From Bacillota bacterium (GTDB lineage: Bacteria > Bacillota > Clostridia > Acetivibrionales > DTU013), in assembly GCA_023439545.1 (NCBI GenBank), contig JAEXNT010000065.1, positions 1 to 42,386 of the forward strand: a DNA stretch of 42,386 nt, written 5' to 3'. The position numbers were made by a program, and so were the translations under genes. Under the pieces are notes generated by a model, which was given only the letters and a program-made list of their open reading frames with translations, was not told the DNA's origin and did not search any database. This document shows, in pieces, positions 30,895-38,470 of this stretch; positions within the stretch are counted from its first letter, which is position 1; every line of letters starts with the position of its first letter.

Positions 30895-31016
30895 ACCTAA
30901 TTACTTATGTTCAGACATGTGTCATATAATGTATACCTGTCATCGGATTTTACGACGCATGCCGTGTATTTCACTATTTCATTGGTATCTGCGACATATG
31001 TCGTGTTATTGTATAC
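30895..31016 (-). other. Possible attI-like region with two direct repeats
   Basis: ACCTAAT (30895-30901) is one base from an RYYYAAC core and would be the first cassette boundary. Next to it two related segments, GACATGTGTC...GTATAC (30914-30936) and GACATATGTC...GTATAC (30993-31016), are direct repeats. An attI site has a core plus two direct integrase-binding repeats. The position, between first cassette and recombinase remnant, is right, but the sequence is degenerate. Confidence 0.4.
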
Positions 31017-31055
31017 ATCAAGTGGTATCAGCGTAGTGTGTCTGGTAAGTGCAAT

Positions 31056-31330
31056 CTAGCTGAATTCAAGGCTGTCCAATGGGCTTTGAATCTTTTTAAG
31101 TGCGCCGGTACTTACATGCGTATATATTTCAGTGGTTTTACTGCTGCTGTGTCCCAGCAGTTCCTGTATATACCTCAGCAGGCATTTTCAAGGACACGCC
31201 GCACCGACCTTTCCGTCAAATGGCTGCCAGGCTCGACGCCCTCAAAAAGCCATTCATCCGGTTTATAAACCTTTATATATTCCTTCAGCAGATTACTGAT
31301 CGATACGGGCATATGCACCTCACAGCGAAA
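31056..31330 (-). pseudogene. Tyrosine recombinase (integron-integrase-like) remnant
   Basis: Two pieces of a tyrosine recombinase can be read on the minus strand. The first, VSISNLLKEYIKVYKPDEWL, then FEGVEPGSHLTERSVRRVLE and NAC, ends in a stop near 31182. The second, in another frame, is LRYIQELLGHSSSKTTEIYT, then HVSTGALKKIQSPLDSLEFS and a stop at 31056. The second piece carries the GH box and the Tyr nucleophile. About 35 residues between the pieces, which hold the HxLRH box with catalytic Arg, are gone, as is the whole N-terminal half. The C-terminal SPLD ending is shared by integron integrases and related XerC-like recombinases. It reads in the same direction as the cassettes. Confidence 0.85.
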
Positions 31331-31491
31331 ACAGGATAAGGCATTTATTTCAATACTATATTAGCACATTATTCTACATTATTTCTACTATTTTCTAGAT
31401 TGCAGACAGAACGGCATGAATATTTGGCGATATGAGAAATCGATTAAAACGCAGGCATATCGATAGTATGCTGCACTTCTGCTATTTTCAA

Positions 31492-31528
31492 TAAAAAAAA
31501 GTACCTTGCCCAACAATGAACAAGGTAC
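31492..31528 (-). terminator. Terminator of the queA-tgt-yajC gene run
   Basis: An 8-bp perfect stem GTACCTTG (31501-31508) with CAAGGTAC (31521-31528) is followed on the minus strand by TTTTTTTTATT. It lies about 95 bp past the stop of the TIGR04086-type gene. The rest of the stretch 31341-31622 shows no gene. Confidence 0.85.
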
Positions 31529-31622
31529 TCCGACGGTTTTTCGAATATTATTATTTCGGGTTTGGATCAGTATACGATCTGGCACTATTGGCACTAATAG
31601 ATGCTTATTCATTACAATACTC

Positions 31623-32054
31623 TCAGGAGTGCTTGTATTTTACGGCTCCCTTGGCATTGATGCCCACTATGCCCCCGATCGCTCCCGCAAGTATGCCTAT
31701 GATAGACATAGTCACAACATATTTGTCGATTGTGAAGTCATTGTAAACGAGACTGCTTATAACATATAGAAAGATCATGTATACAAGGCCGACAATGCTT
31801 CCGTTGAGCCAGCCTCTTTTACGTATCCCCTTCGTTGAAATCGCACCCGCCGTTAGCACGCTGACAATAGTAGTGACCACTACGGCCGGAGTCGCTAGGC
31901 GCTGTGGAAAATCGGTATTTGCAAGTATCAGGGCAAACAGCATGAACGCCGGTATGGTAATGACGTATGAAACCAGCAGTCCCTTCAGCAGGGAAAACAG
32001 ACTCATTTTTTCATTTGCGACGACGCCGGTATTCGCATTCGACATTTTGGGCAC
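31623..32054 (-). CDS. TIGR04086-family membrane protein
   Basis: A 143-residue membrane protein with four predicted segments: about residues 22-45 (LLKGLLVSYVITIPAFMLFA), 58-78, 88-110 (SIVGLVYMIFLYVISSLVYN) and 115-138. The last reads SIIGILAGAIGGIVGINAK, typical of the small family found next to yajC or scfA in Clostridia. I start at GTG 32054, 8 nt after AGGAG; the ATG at 32045 is also possible, and the frame open to 32303 is not credible because it crosses the yajC terminator. Function unknown. In relatives this gene usually precedes scfA; here the cassette array separates them. Confidence 0.75.
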   Translation of the reverse strand: MPKMSNANTGVVANEKMSLFSLLKGLLVSYVITIPAFMLFALILANTDFPQRLATPAVVVTTIVSVLTAGAISTKGIRKRGWLNGSIVGLVYMIFLYVISSLVYNDFTIDKYVVTMSIIGILAGAIGGIVGINAKGAVKYKHS

Positions 32055-32184
32055 GTTAATCACTCCTGTACGCATGTTGACATGCTGCAAAATCGCAGCA
32101 TGTATTGCATCATACAATATACATATTAGCCTGCGGGCAGGAATAGAACCTGATTTTGCCGTCGTCGCACGATATACCGTAACA

Positions 32185-32221
32185 CAAAAATCCCGGGGAC
32201 GCCTAAGTCCCTGGGATTTTA
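32185..32221. terminator. Hairpin terminator after yajC
   Basis: A 14-bp stem with one mismatch (AAAATCCCGGGGAC with GTCCCTGGGATTTT) and a 6-nt loop, followed by TTTTTG on the minus strand, 12 bp past the yajC stop. The next gene downstream probably has its own promoter or is read at a lower level. Confidence 0.8.
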
Positions 32222-32232
32222 AAGCCGTCGAA

Positions 32233-32523
32233 TCAGGATTCGACCGGTTTGACCACTTCTTTGATCGCCCATTTCTTGAAATTGAGCTTTGCTTTTTCAA
32301 CACCGGTCTCGACAGTAATCTCGTCGTCTTTGATGTTGATGATCTTACCTGTGACGCCGCCGATCGTGATGACCGTATTGCCTACCTGCATCGCTTCGAG
32401 CATTGCTTTGGCTTTCTTGTCCCTTCTCTTCTGGGGCAGGAATATCATCAGGTACATGATCAGGATGAAAAATACAAGGTAGCCCAATGTTAATAAAAGG
32501 CCGCCGCCCTGTCCTGTTGGCAT
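32233..32523 (-). CDS. yajC: Preprotein translocase subunit YajC
   Basis: A 96-residue protein with one membrane segment (residues about 9-29, LLLTLGYLVFFILIMYLMIF) directly followed by LPQKRRDKKAK and then VGNTVITIGGVTGKIINIKD, the standard YajC order. It binds SecDF and assists Sec export. Start ATG 32523 after GGAGGAAAACT. It lies 66 bp downstream of tgt and completes the tgt-yajC pairing seen across bacteria; secD and secF are 13 kb away on the same strand beyond the cassette array. Confidence 0.95.
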   Translation of the reverse strand: MPTGQGGGLLLTLGYLVFFILIMYLMIFLPQKRRDKKAKAMLEAMQVGNTVITIGGVTGKIINIKDDEITVETGVEKAKLNFKKWAIKEVVKPVES

Positions 32524-32589
32524 AGTTTTCCTCCATTATTGCTTGTATTTTATTATAGGTTATATAACCTTAATAATCTTTTACTATTT

Positions 32590-33711
32590 TTACAGCTTGT
32601 AACCGTACGCTGCAAAAAACTCATTCCTGAAATCTCCAAGTCTATCATCCATTATAGCCTGTCTTACCTTTTTCATCAAGTCCAAAAGGAATTTTAGGTT
32701 ATGCCAGGTAGTCAGTCTGATACCGAGCACTTCCTGTGCTTTGAGCAAATGCCGGATGTAAGCCCTTGTAAAATTTCTGCAGGCATAACAGTCGCATTCG
32801 GGATCCAACGGTGAGAAATCTCTTGCATACTTTGCATCACGAGCTATAATCCTGCCCCTGCTCGTCATAACGGTCCCGTTGCGCCCGATGCGCGTAGGCA
32901 GCACGCAGTCGAACATGTCTATCCCCCTGATGGCCCCTTCTATAAGGTAATCCGGGCTTCCGACGCCCATCAGGTACCTTGGCTTGTCTTCCGGGAGGAG
33001 CGGCACGGTACATTCGAGCATCTTATACATATCCGCGGCCGGTTCGCCTACGCTCAGCCCGCCTATAGAGTACCCCGGAAAGTCGAGCGCTACAAGCTCC
33101 CTTGCGCTCTGCTGCCTCAAGTCTTCGTAAACGCTGCCCTGAACTATTCCGAACAATGCCTGCTTTTCGGTATTTTTATGTGCCTCCTTGCACCGTTCTG
33201 CCCAGCGCGTGGTCCTTTCGAGCGACTTTTTGGCATAATCGCGGTCCGCGGGATAAGGGGTGCATTCATCGAACGACATCATTATATCGGAACCGAGGTC
33301 ATTCTGAATCTTTACCGCCAATTCGGGCGTAAAGACATGCTTTGAACCGTCAATATGCGATTTGAAGGTAACGCCTTCCTCAGTGATGTGCCTGAGGTCG
33401 CTCAGGCTGAACACCTGAAAACCACCGCTGTCTGTCAGTATCGGCCTGTCCCAGTGCATGAAGCTGTGCAGTCCTCCGGCCTCGCGCACCAGTTCATTTC
33501 CGGGCCTCATGTACAGGTGGTATGTATTGCTGAGTATTATCTTCGCATCTACTTCCTTGAGTTCATCAGGAGTCATACCCTTGACAGTCGCCTGGGTGCC
33601 GACAGGCATGAATACGGGTGTTTCAAATGATCCATGCGGCGTATGGACTACTCCGAGCCTTGCTCCCGTCTGCTTGCATTTCTTTATCAATTCGTACCTT
33701 AAAGCTGGCAT
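32590..33711 (-). CDS. tgt: tRNA-guanine transglycosylase
   Basis: A 373-residue enzyme that exchanges guanine 34 for preQ1 in tRNAs with GUN anticodons, including the tRNA-Asn encoded in this window. Seen: GTQATVKGMTPDELK, the active-site segment DSGGFQVFSL (residues about 89-98), GGLSVGEP, the Asp nucleophile region GVGSPDYLIEGAIRGIDMFD, and the zinc site CDCYACRNF with a later His. Length is normal. Start ATG 33711 behind AAAGGAG. It follows queA by 49 bp. Confidence 0.97.
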   Translation of the reverse strand: MPALRYELIKKCKQTGARLGVVHTPHGSFETPVFMPVGTQATVKGMTPDELKEVDAKIILSNTYHLYMRPGNELVREAGGLHSFMHWDRPILTDSGGFQVFSLSDLRHITEEGVTFKSHIDGSKHVFTPELAVKIQNDLGSDIMMSFDECTPYPADRDYAKKSLERTTRWAERCKEAHKNTEKQALFGIVQGSVYEDLRQQSARELVALDFPGYSIGGLSVGEPAADMYKMLECTVPLLPEDKPRYLMGVGSPDYLIEGAIRGIDMFDCVLPTRIGRNGTVMTSRGRIIARDAKYARDFSPLDPECDCYACRNFTRAYIRHLLKAQEVLGIRLTTWHNLKFLLDLMKKVRQAIMDDRLGDFRNEFFAAYGYKL

Positions 33712-33760
33712 CGCAATCTCCTTTAATGTTGCTGCTCGCCGTGATGTCGAGCTTCTCCGC

Positions 33761-34786
33761 TTATTTTATCAGCATTGCATCTCCAAAGCTGAAAAATCTG
33801 TATTTGTTTTCCACTGCAGTATGATAAGCCTCCATGATCCTGTCCTTGCCTGCAAAAGCGCTGACAAGCATTATCAGTGTCGATTCGGGAAGATGGAAGT
33901 TCGTAATGAGCGCATCTACTATTTTAAACCTGTAGCCCGGATAAATGAAAATGCTCGTCCAGCCTTCAGAAGGCTCTATATATCCATCATCCGAGCTTAT
34001 GGCCTCCAGCACGCGGCAGCTTGTCGTTCCGACGGAGATTATCCTTCCGCCAGCCGCCCTTGCCATGTTGATGGTCTTTGCGGCGTCCGGACTCAATACG
34101 TAATATTCCGAATGCATGACATGCTCTTCAACATTTTCGACCTTGACCGGCCTGAAGGTTCCAAGGCCTACGTGAAGCGTCAGGTAAGCCAGATCTATGC
34201 CCTCCTGCTTCAATTCACCGAGCAGCGTCTGCGTAAAATGCAGTCCTGCTGTCGGAGCTGCCGCCGATCCGCGGTATCTGGAATAAACGGTCTGGTATCT
34301 TTCAGCGTCTTCGAGCTTTTTCGTTATATAAGGAGGTAGAGGTATGATACCTACCCTGTCCAGGACTTCCTGAAAGATTCCCTTATATTCGAAGCGCACA
34401 AGCCGGTTCCCGCCTTCCACCACTTCGATTATTTCAGCGCGGAGGTCCCCTCCGCCAAACACGAATCTGGCTCCCGGCTTTGCCCGCCTTCCGGGCTTGA
34501 GTATTACTTCCCAGACGTCGCCCTCTATGTTTTTGAGCAGTACGAATTCGATCTTTCCGCCTGTATCTTCCCTGGCGCCCAGCAACCTGGCCGGAATGAC
34601 CCTCGTATCGTTCAGTACGAGACAGTCGCCGGGCCTGAGGTATTCCTTTATATCGCTGAATATACGGTGCTCGATCCCCCCCGTATTTCTGTCAAGTACC
34701 AGAAGCCTCGAGCTGCTTCTTTCCTTTAAAGGTTCCTGTGCTATCAGTTCCTGCGGAAGATCGTAATAAAAGTCGCTTGATTTCAT
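33761..34786 (-). CDS. queA: S-adenosylmethionine:tRNA ribosyltransferase-isomerase
   Basis: A 341-residue enzyme that adds the epoxycyclopentane precursor from SAM to preQ1 in tRNA, giving epoxyqueuosine. The N-terminus FYYDLPQELIAQEPLKERSS and the internal LVLNDTRVIPARLLG, AAPTAGLHFT and TTSCRVLEAI blocks are all conserved QueA signatures. Length is normal. Start ATG 34786 behind AGGAG. It is followed by tgt in the usual queA-tgt-yajC order. The final step of queuosine synthesis (QueG) is not evident; the Fe-S protein at 12886-13590 is too short to be QueG. Confidence 0.97.
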   Translation of the reverse strand: MKSSDFYYDLPQELIAQEPLKERSSSRLLVLDRNTGGIEHRIFSDIKEYLRPGDCLVLNDTRVIPARLLGAREDTGGKIEFVLLKNIEGDVWEVILKPGRRAKPGARFVFGGGDLRAEIIEVVEGGNRLVRFEYKGIFQEVLDRVGIIPLPPYITKKLEDAERYQTVYSRYRGSAAAPTAGLHFTQTLLGELKQEGIDLAYLTLHVGLGTFRPVKVENVEEHVMHSEYYVLSPDAAKTINMARAAGGRIISVGTTSCRVLEAISSDDGYIEPSEGWTSIFIYPGYRFKIVDALITNFHLPESTLIMLVSAFAGKDRIMEAYHTAVENKYRFFSFGDAMLIK

Positions 34787-34941
34787 TTCTCTCCTGTTTC
34801 CGTCCGTTATGCCTTCTATTGTTCCATTGTGTCTTCCATTGCATCGAAGCGCATGAAAAATGCACTAAATCTACTTATATATTTCCACCACAAGAGAAAT
34901 AATACATGAAGCTAGTGCATTTTACAATATCCAACCTATAT

Positions 34942-36840
34942 CTATCCCGCTATCTGTGTTCCCTGAAAAAAATGTGTCAGTATCTGATCATACGTAAAGC
35001 CGGCTTTCCCCATGCCTATTGCGCCTTCCTGACTCATTCCGACGGCATGACCCCAGCCTTTGCCCGTGAACGTGTACGTTTCCGGCACTACAGCGGCTTT
35101 TTTCGTATTTCCGTCAGCGCCAAGTATGGTGATCTTGTTGTTCGTACCGCTCAAAGTGACTACACCGGTAGCCGTAACCACTTTTTTGCCTCCGAGCTGA
35201 GTCCTCATGGGAGTTGAACTTGTAGGCAGCTGTATTATTGAGTCGGTTCCAGGCGTCGCATAGTTTGCCTGTGCCATACCGTCGGCCGGTGTTGCGAAAT
35301 TCATGCCGGAAGTATTGCCGTCAATAATTCCCGTATCGTCCCCGGCAGTTGAAATATTACTGCTCCCGCCTTCTGCGTAACCCAAAGCGATAGCATTGTC
35401 TGCTATATTTGCGTAAGCGCCGGCTGTATTGCCGGTCGGCAGCCCCGCTGAAGCCACGGGCGTATTTGAAACGGTAGCCGCAAATACATCGGCGTCCGAA
35501 GTAATTGTATATAACTGGCTGTCAAGCCCGAACAGCGTCCTTGTCCTCTCCCGCGTAAAATATTCCGGCACGCCCCTGCTTGTACCTGTTACCGCAAGCT
35601 GGGTAACTCTTCCCGTCCGCGGCGCGGTCTGTGTGATTGCGACACTGAGAATATTGCCGAGTTCTGGCAGTTTCGCCCTGACGTCCGCGGCGCGCAGAGT
35701 TTTTGTCCAGGTATATATTTTTTCGTATTGATCATCTACACTGACAAGATAGGGGTATGAAGAGCCCCAGACATTCCTTACGTCCTCGGTGCTGCCTCCG
35801 CCCGAAGCAAAGTAGAAGATCGCCTCGGCAAGCTTGTCTCCGTACATTATCAGCTTGTCCTTGACCTCGTCGATCGCGGCATTGCTCTGCGGCGTCTCGC
35901 TGTTGTAGCCCTTGTAGACCTGATCGCTTGTCGTCGCAGTCAGATCGAAGCCAGTCCTTGCATGCTTACCCATGTTGTTTATCACATACATTTTCGATGC
36001 TATAGCCTGCGCTTTTATCGCTTCGGCAGGAGATTTGCCGCCTATTTCCGGCGGAACATTACCGTAGAGGTATTCCTGCATGGTAACCGCATTAATGACG
36101 GTCATGTCGCTGCCCGACAGTCTTTTAACCTCTATCGCTCCCCTGTACGGCACTCCTTTTATTTTGATTACTGGAGGATCATTCCCGGGCGCGGGTCTTG
36201 CCTGGAAATAGGCCGAGCCGCTCACAAAAGCGCAAACCGGCTGATATTGCCCGTCAACTGCTATAACTCCGGCAGATAACGGCTGCACGACGGTATATCC
36301 GAGTTCGCCCAAAAGGTTCCGTATGTTGTTCATCTCAGCCTGCGCCATGGAGTCGCTTTCATAACAACCTGCCCAGACCTGCCAGGCATCAGCAAACGCA
36401 ATAAAAGCCTGTACTCCGTACTGACGGTATAACTCCGCCTGCGCCGCAGCAGCCGACTGGTCGCTGTAATCGCTTCCTATTTTAATATGATAAGGTCCGA
36501 ATTTTACTCCGATTGCGGGCGGCGCCGACGGGTCATACTCCTTTAGTCCGCTGCCGGTAACATAATAGTAAGCGTCCTTCCTTATATAAATGACTGACGA
36601 TCCTTGCGTCCTGTATATCTCGTTAAAATTCTCATTACTTGAAAAGCCCAGCATAATTCCAGCCTGAGCAGACAGGTCAAAAATCGATTGCGCCGTGTTT
36701 ACGGAGCTGTCCTTATAATAGAGCCCGACCCGGACTACGTTTGGAACCGTACCCGCGCTTGCAGGCACTGGCGCCGAGGTGAACATTACGGCTGCCGCAA
36801 TCAAAGCCGCGGCTGTTTTTCTGAGTAGTCCCTTCAGCAT
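34942..36840 (-). CDS. SpoIID/LytB-domain secreted protein with SPOR-like repeat
   Basis: A 632-residue exported protein. A signal peptide ends after PVPASAG (about residue 30). Residues about 110-185 form a SPOR-like region (YHIKIGSDYSDQSAAAAQAE and a later FADAWQVWAGCYES). The SpoIID/LytB domain spans about 245-430: YRGAIEVKRLSGSDMTVINA, YLYGNVPPEIGGKSPAEAIK, AQAIASKMYVI, and FYFASGGGSTEDVRNVWGSS. A low-complexity region follows (about 455-550), and the C-terminus ends with GWGHAVGMSQEGAIGMGKAG, the closing SpoIID motif, displaced by the insert. It may be a lytic transglycosylase or LytB-like amidase enhancer. Start ATG 36840; the frame open to 36873 lacks a better site. Confidence 0.85.
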   Translation of the reverse strand: MLKGLLRKTAAALIAAAVMFTSAPVPASAGTVPNVVRVGLYYKDSSVNTAQSIFDLSAQAGIMLGFSSNENFNEIYRTQGSSVIYIRKDAYYYVTGSGLKEYDPSAPPAIGVKFGPYHIKIGSDYSDQSAAAAQAELYRQYGVQAFIAFADAWQVWAGCYESDSMAQAEMNNIRNLLGELGYTVVQPLSAGVIAVDGQYQPVCAFVSGSAYFQARPAPGNDPPVIKIKGVPYRGAIEVKRLSGSDMTVINAVTMQEYLYGNVPPEIGGKSPAEAIKAQAIASKMYVINNMGKHARTGFDLTATTSDQVYKGYNSETPQSNAAIDEVKDKLIMYGDKLAEAIFYFASGGGSTEDVRNVWGSSYPYLVSVDDQYEKIYTWTKTLRAADVRAKLPELGNILSVAITQTAPRTGRVTQLAVTGTSRGVPEYFTRERTRTLFGLDSQLYTITSDADVFAATVSNTPVASAGLPTGNTAGAYANIADNAIALGYAEGGSSNISTAGDDTGIIDGNTSGMNFATPADGMAQANYATPGTDSIIQLPTSSTPMRTQLGGKKVVTATGVVTLSGTNNKITILGADGNTKKAAVVPETYTFTGKGWGHAVGMSQEGAIGMGKAGFTYDQILTHFFQGTQIAG

Positions 36841-37057
36841 AAAAGCACCCTTCTCATTGGTAAATAATCGCATTTACTAATATTTATTCGACATGAAGCT
36901 CCCATCTTCCTTCTATATCGGCATTTTTAACGCTATTCCGATCAAATTTAATCATTTTGTAATATAAGCATCGGTATTATTTCAGTATTATTGCGTCAGA
37001 AAACATTTGACAACACATCATTACGATGTTATTATATTTAAAACTGTAATAGCATAA

Positions 37058-37232
37058 GTAACGGTAGAGGTGCATTTCACATGAGTAACGCCGCTGAGGA
37101 CCGCAGGGTTCGGCGAAACGGCGCAAAAGGGTGAATTGCCGAAGGAGCGTTCCCCTGCGGGATAGTGTCCTGGTTGCAGGCGCAAATAGCGCTGCAACTG
37201 TCATCAAGCATTTTGATGGAGCGCTGCCAGTT
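37058..37232 (+). ncRNA. Lysine riboswitch aptamer
   Basis: The leader upstream of asd carries the lysine (L-box) consensus: AGAGGTGC (37066-37073), TGAGTAACGCC, then GGGTGAATTGCCGAAGG, CTGGTTGCAGG, GCAACTGTCAT and GGAGCGCTGCCA. The P1 arms AACGGTAG and CTGCCAGTT enclose the five-way junction. The downstream genes asd, dapA and dapB make the lysine precursor, which agrees. The 5' and 3' limits are approximate. The minus-strand open frame here is only a shadow. Confidence 0.88.
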
Positions 37233-37267
37233 CTGACCCGCTTAATCGCGGGAAACTGAATTTAGGA

Positions 37268-37302
37268 CTGTTGGCACTTTGCCAGCAGTTAATTTATTAT
37301 TT
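37268..37302 (+). terminator. Riboswitch-controlled terminator before asd
   Basis: Stem CTGTTGGCA (37268-37276) with TGCCAGCAG (37280-37288), then TTAATTTATTATTT. The first arm can alternatively pair with TGCCAG in the 3' strand of the aptamer P1, so lysine binding that holds P1 closed would free the terminator to form. The genes are then off when lysine is abundant. Confidence 0.75.
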
Positions 37303-37305
37303 GGG

Positions 37306-37345
37306 AATGTTTAGCGCCGTACGGCGCGAATTTCCTTTAAACATT
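37306..37345 (+). other. Second leader hairpin before the asd ribosome binding site
   Basis: The perfect palindrome GCGCCGTACGGCGC (37314-37327) is nested in the outer stem AATGTTTA/TAAACATT (37306-37313 with 37338-37345), ending 5 nt before GGAGGAATT. It is too far from a U-run to be a terminator. It may shape ribosome access or protect the 5' end of the mRNA after read-through. Confidence 0.5.
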
Positions 37346-37362
37346 CAATGGGAGGAATTAGG

Positions 37363-38439
37363 ATGAGTAAAAAAATGAAGGTCGGTATCATAGGCGGAAC
37401 AGGCATGGTCGGGCAGCGTTTTATCACCCTCCTCGAAAACCATCCCTGGTTCGAAGTTGCAGCAATAGCAGCAAGTGAAAGGTCTGCGGGCCTTCCTTAC
37501 GAAAAAGCCGTCGAAGGCCGCTGGAAACTGGACTTGCCGATGCCCGAAAACGTTAAGGGCATAGTTGTGAAAAATGTCACGGAAATCAGTAAAATGGCTG
37601 ATGAGGTCGAAGCCGTCTTCTGTGCCGTCGACATGAAAAAGGACGAAATACGGGAATTGGAAGAAAAATACGCCAAAGCTGAAATACCGGTTATTTCAAA
37701 CAATTCGGCACACAGATTAACCGAAGACGTACCGATGATCATACCTGAAATCAACCCTGGGCATACTGCAATTATAGAGAAACAGAGAAAGCGTCTGGGT
37801 ACGAAAAGAGGCTTCATAGCGGTCAAATCAAACTGCTCGCTTCAGAGCTACGTGCCTCCGGTGCATGCTCTTATGGGTTTCGGTCCCGAAAAAGTGCTGG
37901 CCTCCACCTATCAGGCAATATCGGGCGCGAGCAAGGTATTCAAGGACTGGCCTGATATACTCGACAACGTAATACCCTACATCGGAGGAGAAGAAGAAAA
38001 GAGTGAGAAGGAACCACTGAAGATATGGGGTTCTGTCGAAGGCGACAAGATCATACTTTCGGAAGGTCCCGCCATTTCGGCGCAGTGTTACAGGGTACCT
38101 GTTTCCGATGGTCATATGGCCGCTGTTTACGTTTCTTTCAGGAACAAACCTTCAAAGGATGAGATATTGAACTGCTGGAAGGAATTCAAAGGCAAGCCGC
38201 AGGAATTGAAGCTTCCCAGCGCTCCCGAGCGATTCCTCACCTATTTCGAAGAACCTGACAGGCCGCAGACCAGGCTGGACAGAAATATAGAAAATGGTAT
38301 GGGCATTGCCGTAGGCAGGCTGCGTGAGGACAATCTGTTCGACTATAAATTTACCTGCCTGTCCCACAATACGATAAGAGGCGCTGCAGGCGGCGGCGTG
38401 CTGATGGCTGAGCTTCTAAAGGCCGAAGGCTGGCTGTAA
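37363..38439 (+). CDS. asd: Aspartate-semialdehyde dehydrogenase
   Basis: A 358-residue enzyme that reduces aspartyl phosphate to aspartate semialdehyde with NADPH, the branch point to lysine, threonine and methionine. The nucleotide-binding loop KVGIIGGTGMVGQRF begins at residue 5. The catalytic Cys is in AVKSNCSLQSYVPP (about residue 155), and the His/Gly region CLSHNTIRGAAGG is at the end. It belongs to the archaeal/fungal type, longer and different from the E. coli enzyme and common in Clostridia. Start ATG 37363 behind GGAGGAATTAGG; an upstream frame to 37348 lacks such a site. First gene of the lysine operon. Confidence 0.95.
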   Translation: MSKKMKVGIIGGTGMVGQRFITLLENHPWFEVAAIAASERSAGLPYEKAVEGRWKLDLPMPENVKGIVVKNVTEISKMADEVEAVFCAVDMKKDEIRELEEKYAKAEIPVISNNSAHRLTEDVPMIIPEINPGHTAIIEKQRKRLGTKRGFIAVKSNCSLQSYVPPVHALMGFGPEKVLASTYQAISGASKVFKDWPDILDNVIPYIGGEEEKSEKEPLKIWGSVEGDKIILSEGPAISAQCYRVPVSDGHMAAVYVSFRNKPSKDEILNCWKEFKGKPQELKLPSAPERFLTYFEEPDRPQTRLDRNIENGMGIAVGRLREDNLFDYKFTCLSHNTIRGAAGGGVLMAELLKAEGWL

Positions 38440-38470
38440 GAGGCATTATCAATCTGAAAGGATGATCAGA

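Larger units (their letters stand above)
22324..31340 (-). mobile_element. Decayed chromosomal integron-like cassette array
   Basis: This island of about 9 kb lies between scfA and a TIGR04086-type gene. It consists of short AT-rich genes, all on the minus strand, separated by GC-rich attC-like repeats: complete copies at 25002-25216, 25922-26134, 26603-26819, 27400-27612, 28389-28601 and 29142-29357, a truncated copy at 30076-30185 and a half copy at 23176-23256. A tyrosine-recombinase remnant and a possible attI lie at the right end. Cassette ends carry complementary cores. No intact integrase is present in the window, so the array would be classed as attC-only. The left limit (whether the NYN gene belongs to it) is uncertain. 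Confidence 0.8.

Noticed and set aside
31038..31339. Plus-strand open frames over the recombinase remnant
   Set aside because: The recognisable protein similarity is on the minus strand; the plus frames are shadows.
36977..37207. Minus-strand frame of 76 codons upstream of asd
   Set aside because: It lies over the lysine riboswitch and has no family resemblance.
37058..37302. T-box leader in front of asd
   Set aside because: No T-box sequence (TGGNACCGCG type) or specifier loop is visible; the conserved segments match the lysine aptamer instead.
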